From assembly GCF_025567285.1 (NCBI RefSeq), contig NZ_JAOQJT010000001.1, forward strand, positions 124,001 through 188,000: a stretch of 64,000 nucleotides of DNA, in the 5' to 3' direction. Position 1 is the first letter of the stretch, and each line of letters opens with the position of its first letter. The translations under genes were made by a program, and so were the position numbers. Source of the stretch: Coprococcus aceti. Lineage in GTDB: Bacteria > Bacillota > Clostridia > Lachnospirales > Lachnospiraceae. A model generated the notes under the pieces. The model did no database searches. It was not told the origin of the DNA and worked only from the letters and a program-made list of their open reading frames with translations. Below, in pieces: positions 24,909 through 34,589 of the stretch.

Positions 24909-27047
24909 CTAAATATCTCCTTCCTTATACATCTCATTCAGGAGCCCAACAAGCTCCTTCTTTATATCCTCTGCTTTCGCATTTTCAAACTGAGCTGCCG
25001 CGATATTTGCATGACCGCCGCCACCCATTCTCTCCATGATTATCTGGACATTGACATCGTCAATGGCTCTTGCACTTATCTTGACATCCGCACCCATCTG
25101 CGCTATTACAAATGAAGCTCTGACACCTGCGATGTTCAGCATCTCATTTGCAATCTTGGCGGTGAGTACCACCGGCGACTCAGGGCCATCCCCAGGTGTA
25201 ATGATTGATATGGCAAATGCATCAAGCACCATCTCTGCGTGGCTGACACCCTCCGCCTTCTGTCTGTAGGTCTCTATGTCAGTTCTGAACATCTTCCTTA
25301 CTCGCATGACATCCGCACCGCTTCTCTTCAGGAACGCGGCTGCCTCAAAGGTTCTGACACCGGTCTTGCTCAGGAAGTTGTCGGTGTCAATGAGTATTCC
25401 GGCATACATGGCGTCCGCCTCTGTAGGCCTGAGCTTTATCTTCTCATCCATGTACTGGAGCATCTCTGCGATCATCTCACATGCAGATGACGCAAATGGC
25501 TCTATATACGACAGTGTCGCATTTGCAATGACATCCTTTGTCTGCCTGTGGTGATCGAATACCACTATGCTCTTCGCATATGCCAGCAGTTCCTCACACT
25601 CCGTGAGCGTAGGATTATTCACATCCGTCACAACTACGACCGTGTCGTCATCGACCAGACTGAGCGCCTGATCGTTGTTGATTATCATATCTGCCGGGTA
25701 GGAATTGCTCGAAGTGAAATTGCCGTATATCGGACTTATGGCCGATGACACCTCATTTACAACTATATGCGCCGTCTTGCCCAGCGCAGTCACCATCTTG
25801 TATATTCCTATACCTGAACCAAAAGCATCCATGTCCGGATTCTTGTGGGCCATGATTATAACCTTCTCCTTGGTCTCAAGAAGCTCCTTGAACGCAAGAG
25901 TCTTAACCCTCGCCTTAACTCTCGTGGACTTCTCCGTTCCCTGACTCTTACCACCAAAGTAGGTGATCCTGTCGGCGGACTTGATAACCGCCTGATCGCC
26001 GCCTCGGCCCAGAGCAAGCTCCATGGCGGAACGCGCTGCCTCAAAGTTTTCTATAAAGCTCTTGTAATCAGTACCAAGACTTATACTGAGTGTAAGCGGA
26101 AGATCATTTCCGATATTTATAGCCTTGACCTCATCGAGCAGGGCAAATTTGTTCTCCTTGAGCTGATCCAGATACTTCTGTGGCATCACGAACATGTACT
26201 TGTCCTTCTCAAGGCTCTTGACTATGGCGTCGACATTTGCCATGTATTTGTTAATCTTTCTGTCGACCAGGGCAACAAGAAGAGAGTGTCGTACTTCCTC
26301 AAGCGACTCAAATATCTCATCGTAGTTATCAATATATATGAGACCCGCAACCAGCTTCTGGTCATGGTTCTCCTGAGCGAGCTGATTCACCACTGTCACA
26401 TCAAACATGTAGAACGCAAGGAAGGTGTCCGTCTTGCCGTGGTGTCTTGAACCACCGTGCGAAGACTTCGTCTCTTTCTTCTGCTCATCAGCCCCATCTC
26501 CGTCTGTGCCGGCCTCACCCGGCTGGGCATCCGTCTCTTCCATAGCAGGCTCAACCTTATTCACCTGTACACGTCTGATCTCATAACGGTATTCTCTTCC
26601 GTTAAATGCTATCTCTCCCTCGGTGACATCCTCCTGATAAGGAAGACTCTCCTCGGTAACCTCCTCAAATACCTGAACTATATTCAGCTTCATGAGCTTT
26701 CTCTTACTGGTCTCCGTTATACCTGAGAACTCGTCGTTCACCCACACAACTTTTCCATCCTCGTCAAGCAATGCGTACGGAACCGGGAACTCCTTTATGA
26801 GCTCCTTCTGCATCTTGCCGTGCTCCATGGCAAATTCCACATATCTGTCGCGGGACAAAGCATTCATCCTCAGGAAAACAACAATGCTCACCGCTCCGTA
26901 TACTGCCGTAAAAATGGTGGCTATAACGCCGGCTCCTATTCCGACAAAATACATGAACACTGTCATCAGACAAAACATTCCTATCAGATACAATGGAACC
27001 TGTCTATATCGGTTGTACAGCCCCTCTACATCTCTCTTTTCATTCAT
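24909..27047 (-). CDS. gdpP: Cyclic-di-AMP phosphodiesterase GdpP
   Basis: A 712-residue GdpP/YybT. Two N-terminal membrane helices (about 19-60) are followed by a degenerate PAS domain, a degenerate GGDEF domain (SLGTDYKSFIENFEAARSAM) and a DHH-DHHA1 phosphodiesterase. DHH motifs are HKNPDMDAFGSG near residue 400, DVNNPT, VVFDHHRQ near 496 and GILIDTDNF; DHHA1 ends with ERMGGGGHANIAAAQ. It hydrolyses c-di-AMP to pApA and thereby affects osmotic and wall homeostasis. An unusual acidic insert rich in Glu, Gly and Asp plus a basic stretch (about residues 167-203) splits the PAS-GGDEF region. First gene of the gdpP-rplI-dnaB unit. Confidence 0.95.
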   Translation of the reverse strand: MNEKRDVEGLYNRYRQVPLYLIGMFCLMTVFMYFVGIGAGVIATIFTAVYGAVSIVVFLRMNALSRDRYVEFAMEHGKMQKELIKEFPVPYALLDEDGKVVWVNDEFSGITETSKRKLMKLNIVQVFEEVTEESLPYQEDVTEGEIAFNGREYRYEIRRVQVNKVEPAMEETDAQPGEAGTDGDGADEQKKETKSSHGGSRHHGKTDTFLAFYMFDVTVVNQLAQENHDQKLVAGLIYIDNYDEIFESLEEVRHSLLVALVDRKINKYMANVDAIVKSLEKDKYMFVMPQKYLDQLKENKFALLDEVKAINIGNDLPLTLSISLGTDYKSFIENFEAARSAMELALGRGGDQAVIKSADRITYFGGKSQGTEKSTRVKARVKTLAFKELLETKEKVIIMAHKNPDMDAFGSGIGIYKMVTALGKTAHIVVNEVSSAISPIYGNFTSSNSYPADMIINNDQALSLVDDDTVVVVTDVNNPTLTECEELLAYAKSIVVFDHHRQTKDVIANATLSYIEPFASSACEMIAEMLQYMDEKIKLRPTEADAMYAGILIDTDNFLSKTGVRTFEAAAFLKRSGADVMRVRKMFRTDIETYRQKAEGVSHAEMVLDAFAISIITPGDGPESPVVLTAKIANEMLNIAGVRASFVIAQMGADVKISARAIDDVNVQIIMERMGGGGHANIAAAQFENAKAEDIKKELVGLLNEMYKEGDI

Positions 27048-27164
27048 ATGTCACTGCCCTTCTTATCCTTCCATTCACAATGCAAATGATCAGGCTCAAT
27101 TCTGAGCCTATACACTTCATAAGTATAACATTGTGCGATTCTGATTACAAGAAATATAGAATTG

Positions 27165-27199
27165 CAAAAAAATGCAGGTGTGGCAAAACACACCTGCAT
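27165..27199 (-). terminator. Terminator after pgi
   Basis: ATGCAGGTGTG (27172-27182) pairs with CACACCTGCAT (27189-27199) and is followed on the minus strand by seven T residues. Confidence 0.9.
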
Positions 27200-27227
27200 C
27201 TCTTATATATTAATCTGTAAAGATCTA

Positions 27228-28583
27228 TTAACCGTTGATTCTTGCAAGAAGCTTCTTGCCAAGCTCCTCGTTGCCCGGCTTGCCGAGAAGAGCGAACATG
27301 TTCTTCTTGTAGCTCTCAACACCTGGCTGATTGAATGGATTTACACCAAGTGTGTATCCACTCACACCACATGCAAACTCAAATGTGTAGAACAGCTCAC
27401 CGAGAGTGAACTCATCAATCTTGTCGATGTTGATCTGGATGATAGGAATTCCACCATCTGCGTGTGCAAGGATAGTTCCGTTCATAGCACTCTTATTTGC
27501 AAAATCAACTGTCTTGCCTGCAAGATAGTTAAGTCCATCAAGATCTGAGTCCTCTTCCTCCATAACAATCTCACATGTTGGGTTAACAACATTGATAACT
27601 GTCTCGAAATGGTTCTGTGAACCCTGCTGGATGAACTGTCCAAGTGAATGAAGGTCTGTTGTAAAGTCCGTAGCTGTTGGGAAAAGTCCCTTGCCATCCT
27701 TACCCTCGCTCTCGCCGTAGAGCTGCTTCCACCACTCTGATACATAGTGAAGTGCTGGCTCAAAGTTAGCAAGGATCTCGATTGACTTACCCTTGTTGTA
27801 CAGTACATTTCTTACTGCTGCGTACTTCATAGCATCTGAATCGTCGAAGTCCTGTGCAAGACAATCCTTTCTTGCTGAAGCTGCGCCTTCCATAAGCTTA
27901 TCTATATCAGCACCGCTTACTGCTATTGGCAGAAGACCAACTGCTGTGAGAACTGAAAAACGTCCTCCTACATCATCAGGAACTACAAATGTCTCATAGC
28001 CTTCCTCTGTTGCAAGTGTCTTGAGAGCTCCCTTTGCCTTGTCCGTTGTGGCGTAGATTCTCTTTGCTGCGCCCTCCTTGCCATACTTCTCAACAAGCTT
28101 CTTCTTGAAGATTCTTGAAGCGATACCAGGCTCTGTTGTTGTACCCGACTTGGAGATGATGTTGATAGAGAAATCTCTGTCACCGATCACCTGAAGCAGA
28201 TGAGCCATGTATGTGCTGCTGATGTTTGATCCTGCATAGTAGATCTCAGGAGTCTTACGGATTGACTTGTCAACTGAATTATAAAAGCTGTGTCTTAAAG
28301 CTTCGATGGCTGCTCTTGCACCCAGGTAAGAACCACCGATACCGATTACTACAAGCACGTCTGAATCTGCCTGGATCTTAGCTGCTGCCTTCTTGATTCT
28401 CGCAAACTCTTCCTTGTCATAGTCTACTGGAAGGTCGATCCATCCAAGGAAATCATTTCCCTCACCGGTCTTGTTTACAAGTGTTGCCTTTGCAGCTACT
28501 ACCTGATCCTTGATTGCTGCGATATCAGCGTCTGTAGCCATGGCTTTTGCATTCTTAAAATCGAAACTTACTGTCTGTGCCAT
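27228..28583 (-). CDS. pgi: Glucose-6-phosphate isomerase
   Basis: A 451-residue Pgi, interconverting glucose 6-phosphate and fructose 6-phosphate in glycolysis. Motifs include VVIGIGGSYLGARAAIEAL, the sugar-phosphate site SKSGTTTEP, VVPDDVGGRFSVLTAVGLLP and the C-terminal GVNPFNQPGVESYKK. The start at ATG 28583 has AAGGAG upstream; 18 more codons are open but lie before it. Its own promoter and terminator make it monocistronic. Confidence 0.97.
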   Translation of the reverse strand: MAQTVSFDFKNAKAMATDADIAAIKDQVVAAKATLVNKTGEGNDFLGWIDLPVDYDKEEFARIKKAAAKIQADSDVLVVIGIGGSYLGARAAIEALRHSFYNSVDKSIRKTPEIYYAGSNISSTYMAHLLQVIGDRDFSINIISKSGTTTEPGIASRIFKKKLVEKYGKEGAAKRIYATTDKAKGALKTLATEEGYETFVVPDDVGGRFSVLTAVGLLPIAVSGADIDKLMEGAASARKDCLAQDFDDSDAMKYAAVRNVLYNKGKSIEILANFEPALHYVSEWWKQLYGESEGKDGKGLFPTATDFTTDLHSLGQFIQQGSQNHFETVINVVNPTCEIVMEEEDSDLDGLNYLAGKTVDFANKSAMNGTILAHADGGIPIIQINIDKIDEFTLGELFYTFEFACGVSGYTLGVNPFNQPGVESYKKNMFALLGKPGNEELGKKLLARING

Positions 28584-28627
28584 TTGTTTTCTCTCCTTAC
28601 TTGTATTAAATTTTTCACATTGAATCA

Positions 28628-28656
28628 ATTTTAGCAAATAGGTATACCATAATCAA
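28628..28656 (-). promoter_or_regulatory. Promoter of pgi
   Basis: Minus strand TTGATT (28651-28656), 17-base spacer, TAAAAT (28628-28633), 45 bases before the start codon. Confidence 0.6.
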
Positions 28657-28667
28657 CTATTAATCTC

Positions 28668-28708
28668 AAAAAACTCCCCCAAAACCACAACCGGTTTGGA
28701 GGAGTTTT
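28668..28708 (-). terminator. Terminator after the large surface protein gene
   Basis: On the minus strand AAAACTCC and GGAGTTTT form the outer stem, with an inner CCAAA/TTTGG stem, ending in six T. It separates the surface protein gene from the pgi promoter. Confidence 0.75.
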
Positions 28709-28731
28709 CAATTATAACCATGTCTAAAGCA

Positions 28732-31700
28732 CTACTTAACCGTCACTTTGATCTTTGCACAAACACCATTTTCAGACATTACATAAACCGTACATGTGCC
28801 CTTACGCACTGCCTTTATAACTCCTGCAGATGAAACAGTTGCCACCTTTGCATTGGATGTTATGAACCTTTCCTTCTTCGTAAGATGGTTTAACGCCTTC
28901 TTCTTTGGATTCTCAAGCTTAACCTTCTTGGTGATCTTAAATGTTTTACCTTTTGCAAGGTTAACCTTGGTCTTGTTCACAGTAACTTTCAGGACATTTG
29001 TCTTTGATGCTTGAGGCATTGCAACATGGACTGTATTTGTCCTGCCGAGATATACCTTCTTGCCACCCGACATCTTGTATGCGACTGTAAAATACTTGTA
29101 TTCTCTCTTATTATTGAGGTTCTTATCGGCATATTTCTGGGACTTCGGTACATTAGCAAGCTTATTGAAGTTGTTCTTTCCATTACAATATGACCAGTAT
29201 ACATCATATCCTGTTGCACCTTTGACCTTATCCCATGTCAGATCTATTCTTGTTCCTGTTCCCTTTCCTTTCATAAGGAAGAACGGAAGTGTCTTCTTAT
29301 AGAGTTCTGTTCCACTAGGTTCAACATTTGGAGATTTCTTTATAACAAGACGGCCAATGGCAAATGTTATATTGTAGTTTGGATTTGCACCCTTCTTCTG
29401 GCTTGCTGTGATCGTGTATGTTCCGGACTTCTCACCAGCAGCTCTCTTGAGAACAATTCCTGTAAGCTTATCCTTGCCAACAAGTCCCTCCGCTGTAAAT
29501 GTAAACTTCGGATCCGCCTTGCCTTCATACTTAGATGCGTCATTTGCAGTTACTCTGATGGCTTTTTTGTTTACCGTGATCGCAACCTTTGTAGCAGCTG
29601 CCTTATAGTTCTGATTTGCCGCAACGGATACTGTCACAACCGCCTTGCCTGCACCAACTATAGTTACCTTGCCTGTGCCATCCACCTTGACAACCTTTGT
29701 ATTGCTGCTTGTAAATGTTTTCTTGTCATTTCTACTGCACTTCACATTGAGGGCAAACTTTGCACCTCCATATGTCTTAGCTCCAACCTTTCCTACAGTA
29801 AGAGTTGTTCCCGCAGGAGTGATATCTGCCTTTGCTGTCTGCTGCTGGGCATCTTCTGTAAGTATATAGTTTGAAGCGGTCTTTCCGCTGATCTTTATAT
29901 CTGTGATGCTTACAGTTTTGCCTGTTCCCACATCTGCACTGTCAAATGTTCCTGTAGCTGTAACTGCAATCACATCTGCGCTGACCTTACCATTCAGAAC
30001 AACGCCTGAATAGTCAAGCTTTGCCTCTGTCTGTCCATCGTAAGCCTTTGATGTAGCTTTGATTCCCGATACAGCAAGTGGTCTTCTGTTGATGGTGATA
30101 GTTGCATGTCCGGATATCGTGTCATATCCCCTTGCTGCAACCTTATAATATACAGTGTATGGTTCATCTGAAGCCTGACTGTACTTCGGACTTACAGTCT
30201 TATCGCATGCATCCTCAGAAGTTCCATACGTCACAACCGCATCCTCTGGAATATCACCTGTAACTGTTATTCCATATGACTTGCCGTCATATGTCTTTAC
30301 AATATCTGCCGCTGTTATGTCTGTCGGAGCTTCTCTCTTTGCAACTGTGAACTGAACCGGTTGTGTTACATACTCATTGTAATTGGTTGTAGCACAAACC
30401 TTGGCATACATATAATATGTGCCCGGATCTGCCGATCTGGAGTTCTCCCACAATGTTCCATCCGTGTTGCTGTTCTCTGTTGTGTAGTAATACTCTATAA
30501 CAGGATCCTCTTGTGCTCCTGTAACCGCTGGAGCCTCTACACTGTCGCCAAATGTGTAATCGATTACATCAAATTCAACATTCTGATCAAGTCTCTGTAT
30601 TTCAAATTCTGCATAAGCCGTAACATCAGCTATCTTCACAACAAACTTATAAGTACCTGCATTTACCGGCGCATTCTCATTTTCCGGATAATCGGTATCA
30701 CCTGTTCCCTCATAATATGTAACAGCTGCATCTCCGGTCTTCTCTGTTATCCAGTTATTAACAACTGCACCTGCATATTCTGTGCCATCATACGCTCTGC
30801 TTTCTGCTGTCACAGTACAACTGACCGCCTCGTTTCTGCCCTGATATGCGCAGTGTGCCGGATCCTCAGTTTCATTGCAATATGCAATTATCTTGTTACT
30901 GTGGCCTTCTTTTATCTCATACGTCCAGTCATGATAATGAACCATATCCCATGACTTGTTCTGAAGCATGTAATTGGCTGCATTTTCCGTAGTTGCAAGC
31001 CCAAATCTGTATGTAGTTACAACCTTCTCTATTCCTAGTGTAACGTCCCACAGTACTACAGTATAATCCTCGTCATATACAAGTTCATCTCCATCCAGCA
31101 ATCCTGAGAACTGGATTCCCTGTATATATGCATTTTCATCAACAATTACCTTATCCGCTGTGATCGTTTTCTTTTCGATAGTCACAGTCACATCGCCAAA
31201 TACCGGTGAACACTCATCTGCTGTAACAAGGTAATACACCTTATATGTTCCTGCATTTTTAAGCTCATGAACCGCCTGTGTGTACGGCTCATCTGCAGCC
31301 AGCGAATAACGGATAGAAGCTCCATCCAGGCCATCTGCAATTGTAACAGATGGGCTATGTATCAATCCATCGTAAGTGCAGGTTGTATCTTCTGCAGTTA
31401 CTCCGGCGATCAGGTCACGTGAGACTGCCTTGGCATCTGACCACAATGAAGCTGGTTTTGTCGTATTAGCCACGTATCTTGTGCGAACATATACCCTCTG
31501 ATTCTCTTCAAGTCCTGAGATAACATAATTATCTGACACATTCAGATCATCGAGAACTGTCCAGGTCGCTCCATCCGTCGAATACTGATACTGCTGTCCG
31601 CCAAGCGGGCTTACAGTCACAGAATCGCCAGTCACGCTTACTATCTCAACGCCTTCGCCGTCTGCAGCACTTTCCATATCGGCTGGTGTTGGATTCTGTA

Positions 31701-33540
31701 TGTCTGCAAGAGTCTTCGGTGCAGATGGTGCCTCCGGTCTTGCTGCAACAGTTATATCAGCAGGTGTATCCTGACTGTCTTTCTTGCGGATACTTATATT
31801 TTTACCAAACAAACTATATGATACGTCGTTATCATCTGTTCCCTCAAGAGCTATATCACCATACATATCACTCACAATGTCATATGACTCGCCATCAACA
31901 GTGATGATATATGATGTATCGCCATCAAGCTCTGTCAGATTTTCTGTTATATAATCAACCTGTCCTGTAACTGCTCCTACATCAGCCACCGCTCCAACGC
32001 TGAATTTGAAACCTATATGTCCGCCATCTTCAACATTTGTCCATGACATTGTCAATCCCGAATCTATTCCTTCAACCAGGGATGCAGCATTCTGACCATT
32101 TATTTCAGCAGTTTCCTTTATGTAGCTTGATGAACCTGTATTGTACTCAAATATTCTTCTGGAATCATAGCCCCCGATCCAGTAATTACTTGCCTGTGTT
32201 ATAGGGGCAAGAACAAATGATGGAGTATCATCTGCCGCATCCGCCGCTTTAGCAACTCCCATCATCGCTATCTGCTGTAATTCACCATTCTTGACAGTGG
32301 CAGCAAGCACCGCTTCATCTGCACTGTCAGAGCTTGTAATACTATTTCCAATGTTCGCATCCGCTCCTATTGCAAATGAATGCTGTCCCTCACCAAGTTC
32401 AGCATCAAAAATCAGATCGTGAGTATTCATAGGATCAAACGACAATCTTAGAGCTGCAAGCGAAGCCACAGATACTTGTGATGTAGCCGTTTCAGCTGAA
32501 GGCTCTGAATCGCTTCTGCTGTACAATCTCCATACTTTGTCGTAGCTTGTTCCAAGCATATAGTTCTTTCCGTCCTTGGTATACAAGCCAACAATATCAA
32601 ACCCATTGCCATTGGCCATATAGGCCATAACTCCATTGCTTATATACCAGCAAGTATTTGGCTTTGTCCACGTATTTCCATTGTCACTGGTAGGGATAAC
32701 TGCCTTTACCGCTCTGCTGGCTGTACCATCCACCACGCACCTGTACCAGTATCCATGAGTCGGGGTGAACGTATATGTACTTCCATTTGCACCTTCAATA
32801 TCTGTAAATGGTCCACGCTTACTGGTTGCGCTCTGCCACTGATATGTTGCAGCTTCCCCTGTCACGTCCATAACGAGAGTGATTGAACTATTCGTCATAT
32901 TCTTGCCATATGGATATCCATTGTTCATGAATACAACTTCTTCCTCCGAAGGATCTGTATTGCCTCCGCCTGAAAAGCCACCGATCTGAAATGTTATTTC
33001 ATTGCCGCTGGCGTCCACGATCTTGCCAGCATTCAGATCAATACTTCCTATGTAAATATCAGGGAATACATAACCATTATAATATGTCCACGTATACAGA
33101 TAATACACACCCGTGGTACCCATATCTATTCCCTCTCCGGAAATGGTATCCGTTCTGTCATATGTACCTGAACTCCTTGAGAACGAGTTCTCTGTTATCC
33201 AGCCTTTAAATCCGCAGCCTTCAGGTGACTCGGCACTCGCCCATCCACTGTACCTATGGCTGCTCAGATAATCACCAAAGTTTGTGAGATCTCCAGTCGT
33301 GAACTTCTCAGACTGAATGCCAAGCTTGCAGCTCGCGCTGGCATAACCGCTGGTTGTCCACCCCCACTTGAGACCTCTCATATGTCCATCTGTGCTTATA
33401 TCCACGTCTGTTACCTTGATATTCTCCATAGCCGCTGCGTAGGCAGTATTCTTACAACCTATCGAAATCAAACACGTTATGACCATGAAAGCTGTCATGA
33501 GCCATGCCATAACTTTTCTGCATAGAATTCTTTCTTTCAT
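28732..33540 (-). CDS. Large secreted protein with MBG/YDG and Ig-like domains
   Basis: A 1602-residue exported protein with a signal peptide (about 1-36, cleavage near AYA-AA). The N-terminal ~690 residues include an Ig-like stretch (YQWQSATSKRGPFTDIEGA). From ~710 to ~1400 there are repeated MBG/YDG-type domains, each with a (Y/T)DG core such as AESRAYDGTEY, VKTYDGKSYG, SKAYDGQTEA and AKTYGGAKF. A fibronectin-III-like domain follows (~1430-1510), then a C-terminal Big_2-like domain (~1517-1602). There is no LPXTG motif or C-terminal membrane helix, so anchoring is unclear. The start at ATG 33540 follows GAGGGAAG; an upstream TTG is rejected. Adhesin or matrix function is inferred. It is probably controlled by the divergent MerR gene. 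Confidence 0.85.
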   Translation of the reverse strand: MKERILCRKVMAWLMTAFMVITCLISIGCKNTAYAAAMENIKVTDVDISTDGHMRGLKWGWTTSGYASASCKLGIQSEKFTTGDLTNFGDYLSSHRYSGWASAESPEGCGFKGWITENSFSRSSGTYDRTDTISGEGIDMGTTGVYYLYTWTYYNGYVFPDIYIGSIDLNAGKIVDASGNEITFQIGGFSGGGNTDPSEEEVVFMNNGYPYGKNMTNSSITLVMDVTGEAATYQWQSATSKRGPFTDIEGANGSTYTFTPTHGYWYRCVVDGTASRAVKAVIPTSDNGNTWTKPNTCWYISNGVMAYMANGNGFDIVGLYTKDGKNYMLGTSYDKVWRLYSRSDSEPSAETATSQVSVASLAALRLSFDPMNTHDLIFDAELGEGQHSFAIGADANIGNSITSSDSADEAVLAATVKNGELQQIAMMGVAKAADAADDTPSFVLAPITQASNYWIGGYDSRRIFEYNTGSSSYIKETAEINGQNAASLVEGIDSGLTMSWTNVEDGGHIGFKFSVGAVADVGAVTGQVDYITENLTELDGDTSYIITVDGESYDIVSDMYGDIALEGTDDNDVSYSLFGKNISIRKKDSQDTPADITVAARPEAPSAPKTLADIQNPTPADMESAADGEGVEIVSVTGDSVTVSPLGGQQYQYSTDGATWTVLDDLNVSDNYVISGLEENQRVYVRTRYVANTTKPASLWSDAKAVSRDLIAGVTAEDTTCTYDGLIHSPSVTIADGLDGASIRYSLAADEPYTQAVHELKNAGTYKVYYLVTADECSPVFGDVTVTIEKKTITADKVIVDENAYIQGIQFSGLLDGDELVYDEDYTVVLWDVTLGIEKVVTTYRFGLATTENAANYMLQNKSWDMVHYHDWTYEIKEGHSNKIIAYCNETEDPAHCAYQGRNEAVSCTVTAESRAYDGTEYAGAVVNNWITEKTGDAAVTYYEGTGDTDYPENENAPVNAGTYKFVVKIADVTAYAEFEIQRLDQNVEFDVIDYTFGDSVEAPAVTGAQEDPVIEYYYTTENSNTDGTLWENSRSADPGTYYMYAKVCATTNYNEYVTQPVQFTVAKREAPTDITAADIVKTYDGKSYGITVTGDIPEDAVVTYGTSEDACDKTVSPKYSQASDEPYTVYYKVAARGYDTISGHATITINRRPLAVSGIKATSKAYDGQTEAKLDYSGVVLNGKVSADVIAVTATGTFDSADVGTGKTVSITDIKISGKTASNYILTEDAQQQTAKADITPAGTTLTVGKVGAKTYGGAKFALNVKCSRNDKKTFTSSNTKVVKVDGTGKVTIVGAGKAVVTVSVAANQNYKAAATKVAITVNKKAIRVTANDASKYEGKADPKFTFTAEGLVGKDKLTGIVLKRAAGEKSGTYTITASQKKGANPNYNITFAIGRLVIKKSPNVEPSGTELYKKTLPFFLMKGKGTGTRIDLTWDKVKGATGYDVYWSYCNGKNNFNKLANVPKSQKYADKNLNNKREYKYFTVAYKMSGGKKVYLGRTNTVHVAMPQASKTNVLKVTVNKTKVNLAKGKTFKITKKVKLENPKKKALNHLTKKERFITSNAKVATVSSAGVIKAVRKGTCTVYVMSENGVCAKIKVTVK

Positions 33541-33655
33541 ACACTTCCCTCTCTTTCTCAATAAAACCTCTTTTTCGTGTGTCCGTTAATGTTTTCTCTC
33601 TGCAACCACTACCTCCTGTTAATTCTTGACTCTTTCCCTTTAACAATTTATGATA

Positions 33656-33686
33656 ATTATAATTCGTACATCAATGTTCAAGTCAA
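33656..33686 (-). promoter_or_regulatory. MerR-type promoter of the large surface protein gene
   Basis: On the minus strand TTGACT (33681-33686) and TATAAT (33656-33661) are separated by 19 bases instead of 17. The spacer carries an imperfect dyad centred on ACATT/GATGT. A lengthened spacer with an internal dyad is the hallmark of promoters twisted open by MerR-family activators, and a MerR gene starts 70 bases away on the other strand. The predicted leader to the start at 33540 is about 110 bases. Confidence 0.6.
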
Positions 33687-33754
33687 CAATATTTTTGCGG
33701 TATTTATGCAATATTCACAATTTTTTTGTCTATTTTTAAGGGGAGGGGGATCAT

Positions 33755-34558
33755 ATGAATCACGCAAATAAAAATCTATATCAAATTGGCGAAGTCACCA
33801 AAATGCTTGGAGTGACAAGAAGAATGCTGTTAAACTACGAAGACCTGGGGCTTCTGACACCCGCATACAAAAATGAGAGCAGCGGTTTCCGCTACTACTC
33901 TGCCGATAACATCGTACATATACGAATTATAAAAGTTCTTCAGGGACTAGGATTATCGCTATCCGAGATTAACAAGTACTTCAATAATACCGAAAAGCTT
34001 GAGGATGTCATTGAACGTATGACTACGCTCCGTTCCCAGCTGGATCTGTGCATAGCCCAGCTTCAGCTGCGTCAGTCCCAGACATCAGAACCGGAGATCC
34101 GTTTTATCACTCTTCCCTCATTCACTGCATTTTGTCAGGAGTTCAAAGACTCTGATCTGGCCAGAAAAACTGAAGATCTGCGCAAGACCTTTATCGAGGC
34201 AACAAAAAAATATCAACTGGACACCACAGGCAAAATGTGTACAGAGGTTTTTATCGAATCAACATCCGAAGGAAGATATGTCATACCTGTCGCAGCAGAT
34301 CCTGACACCAATGACGAACACATAAAAAAACTTCCACAGACTGCAGCTATCTGTATATACCACCGTGGTCCATATGAAAATTTCGACACTGTCCAGAAGA
34401 AACTATTGGACTATGCAAAAGAAAACAATCTTGCTACTTGTGGTTATTTTCGCAATTCATTTATGGAGGGTCCTCCAACCCACGGAGCAAATAAAGATGC
34501 TTATATCACACAGATCGCACTGCCAATACACAAAAGCTCTCCGTTCGGATCGGCATGA
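33755..34558 (+). CDS. MerR family transcriptional regulator with GyrI-like effector domain
   Basis: A 267-residue regulator. The N-terminal winged helix reads YQIGEVTKMLGVTRRMLLNYEDLGLLTP and SGFRYYSADN, followed by the dimerisation helix. Residues ~115-260 resemble a GyrI/BmrR-like effector-binding domain, with the typical AICIYHRGPYENFDTVQKKL and the end DAYITQIALPI. Such regulators usually bind hydrophobic cations or drugs. GGGGAGGGGG lies before the ATG. The only obvious target is the divergent surface protein gene, because of its 19-bp-spaced promoter. The ligand is unknown. Confidence 0.88.
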   Translation: MNHANKNLYQIGEVTKMLGVTRRMLLNYEDLGLLTPAYKNESSGFRYYSADNIVHIRIIKVLQGLGLSLSEINKYFNNTEKLEDVIERMTTLRSQLDLCIAQLQLRQSQTSEPEIRFITLPSFTAFCQEFKDSDLARKTEDLRKTFIEATKKYQLDTTGKMCTEVFIESTSEGRYVIPVAADPDTNDEHIKKLPQTAAICIYHRGPYENFDTVQKKLLDYAKENNLATCGYFRNSFMEGPPTHGANKDAYITQIALPIHKSSPFGSA

Positions 34559-34580
34559 TCCGCACAGAGAGCTTCTGTTT
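34534..34580 (+). terminator. Weak terminator after the MerR gene
   Basis: AAGCTCTC and GAGAGCTT (34567-34574) form the outer stem, with an inner CGGATC/GATCCG stem, followed by CTGTTTCTG rather than a clean U-tract. It includes the stop codon. Confidence 0.5.
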
Positions 34581-34589
34581 CTGATACCA

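Noticed and set aside
30361..30954. Plus-strand ORF of 197 codons opposite the MBG surface protein
   Set aside because: Cys/Ile-rich shadow of the repetitive surface protein gene; no ribosome binding site or domain.
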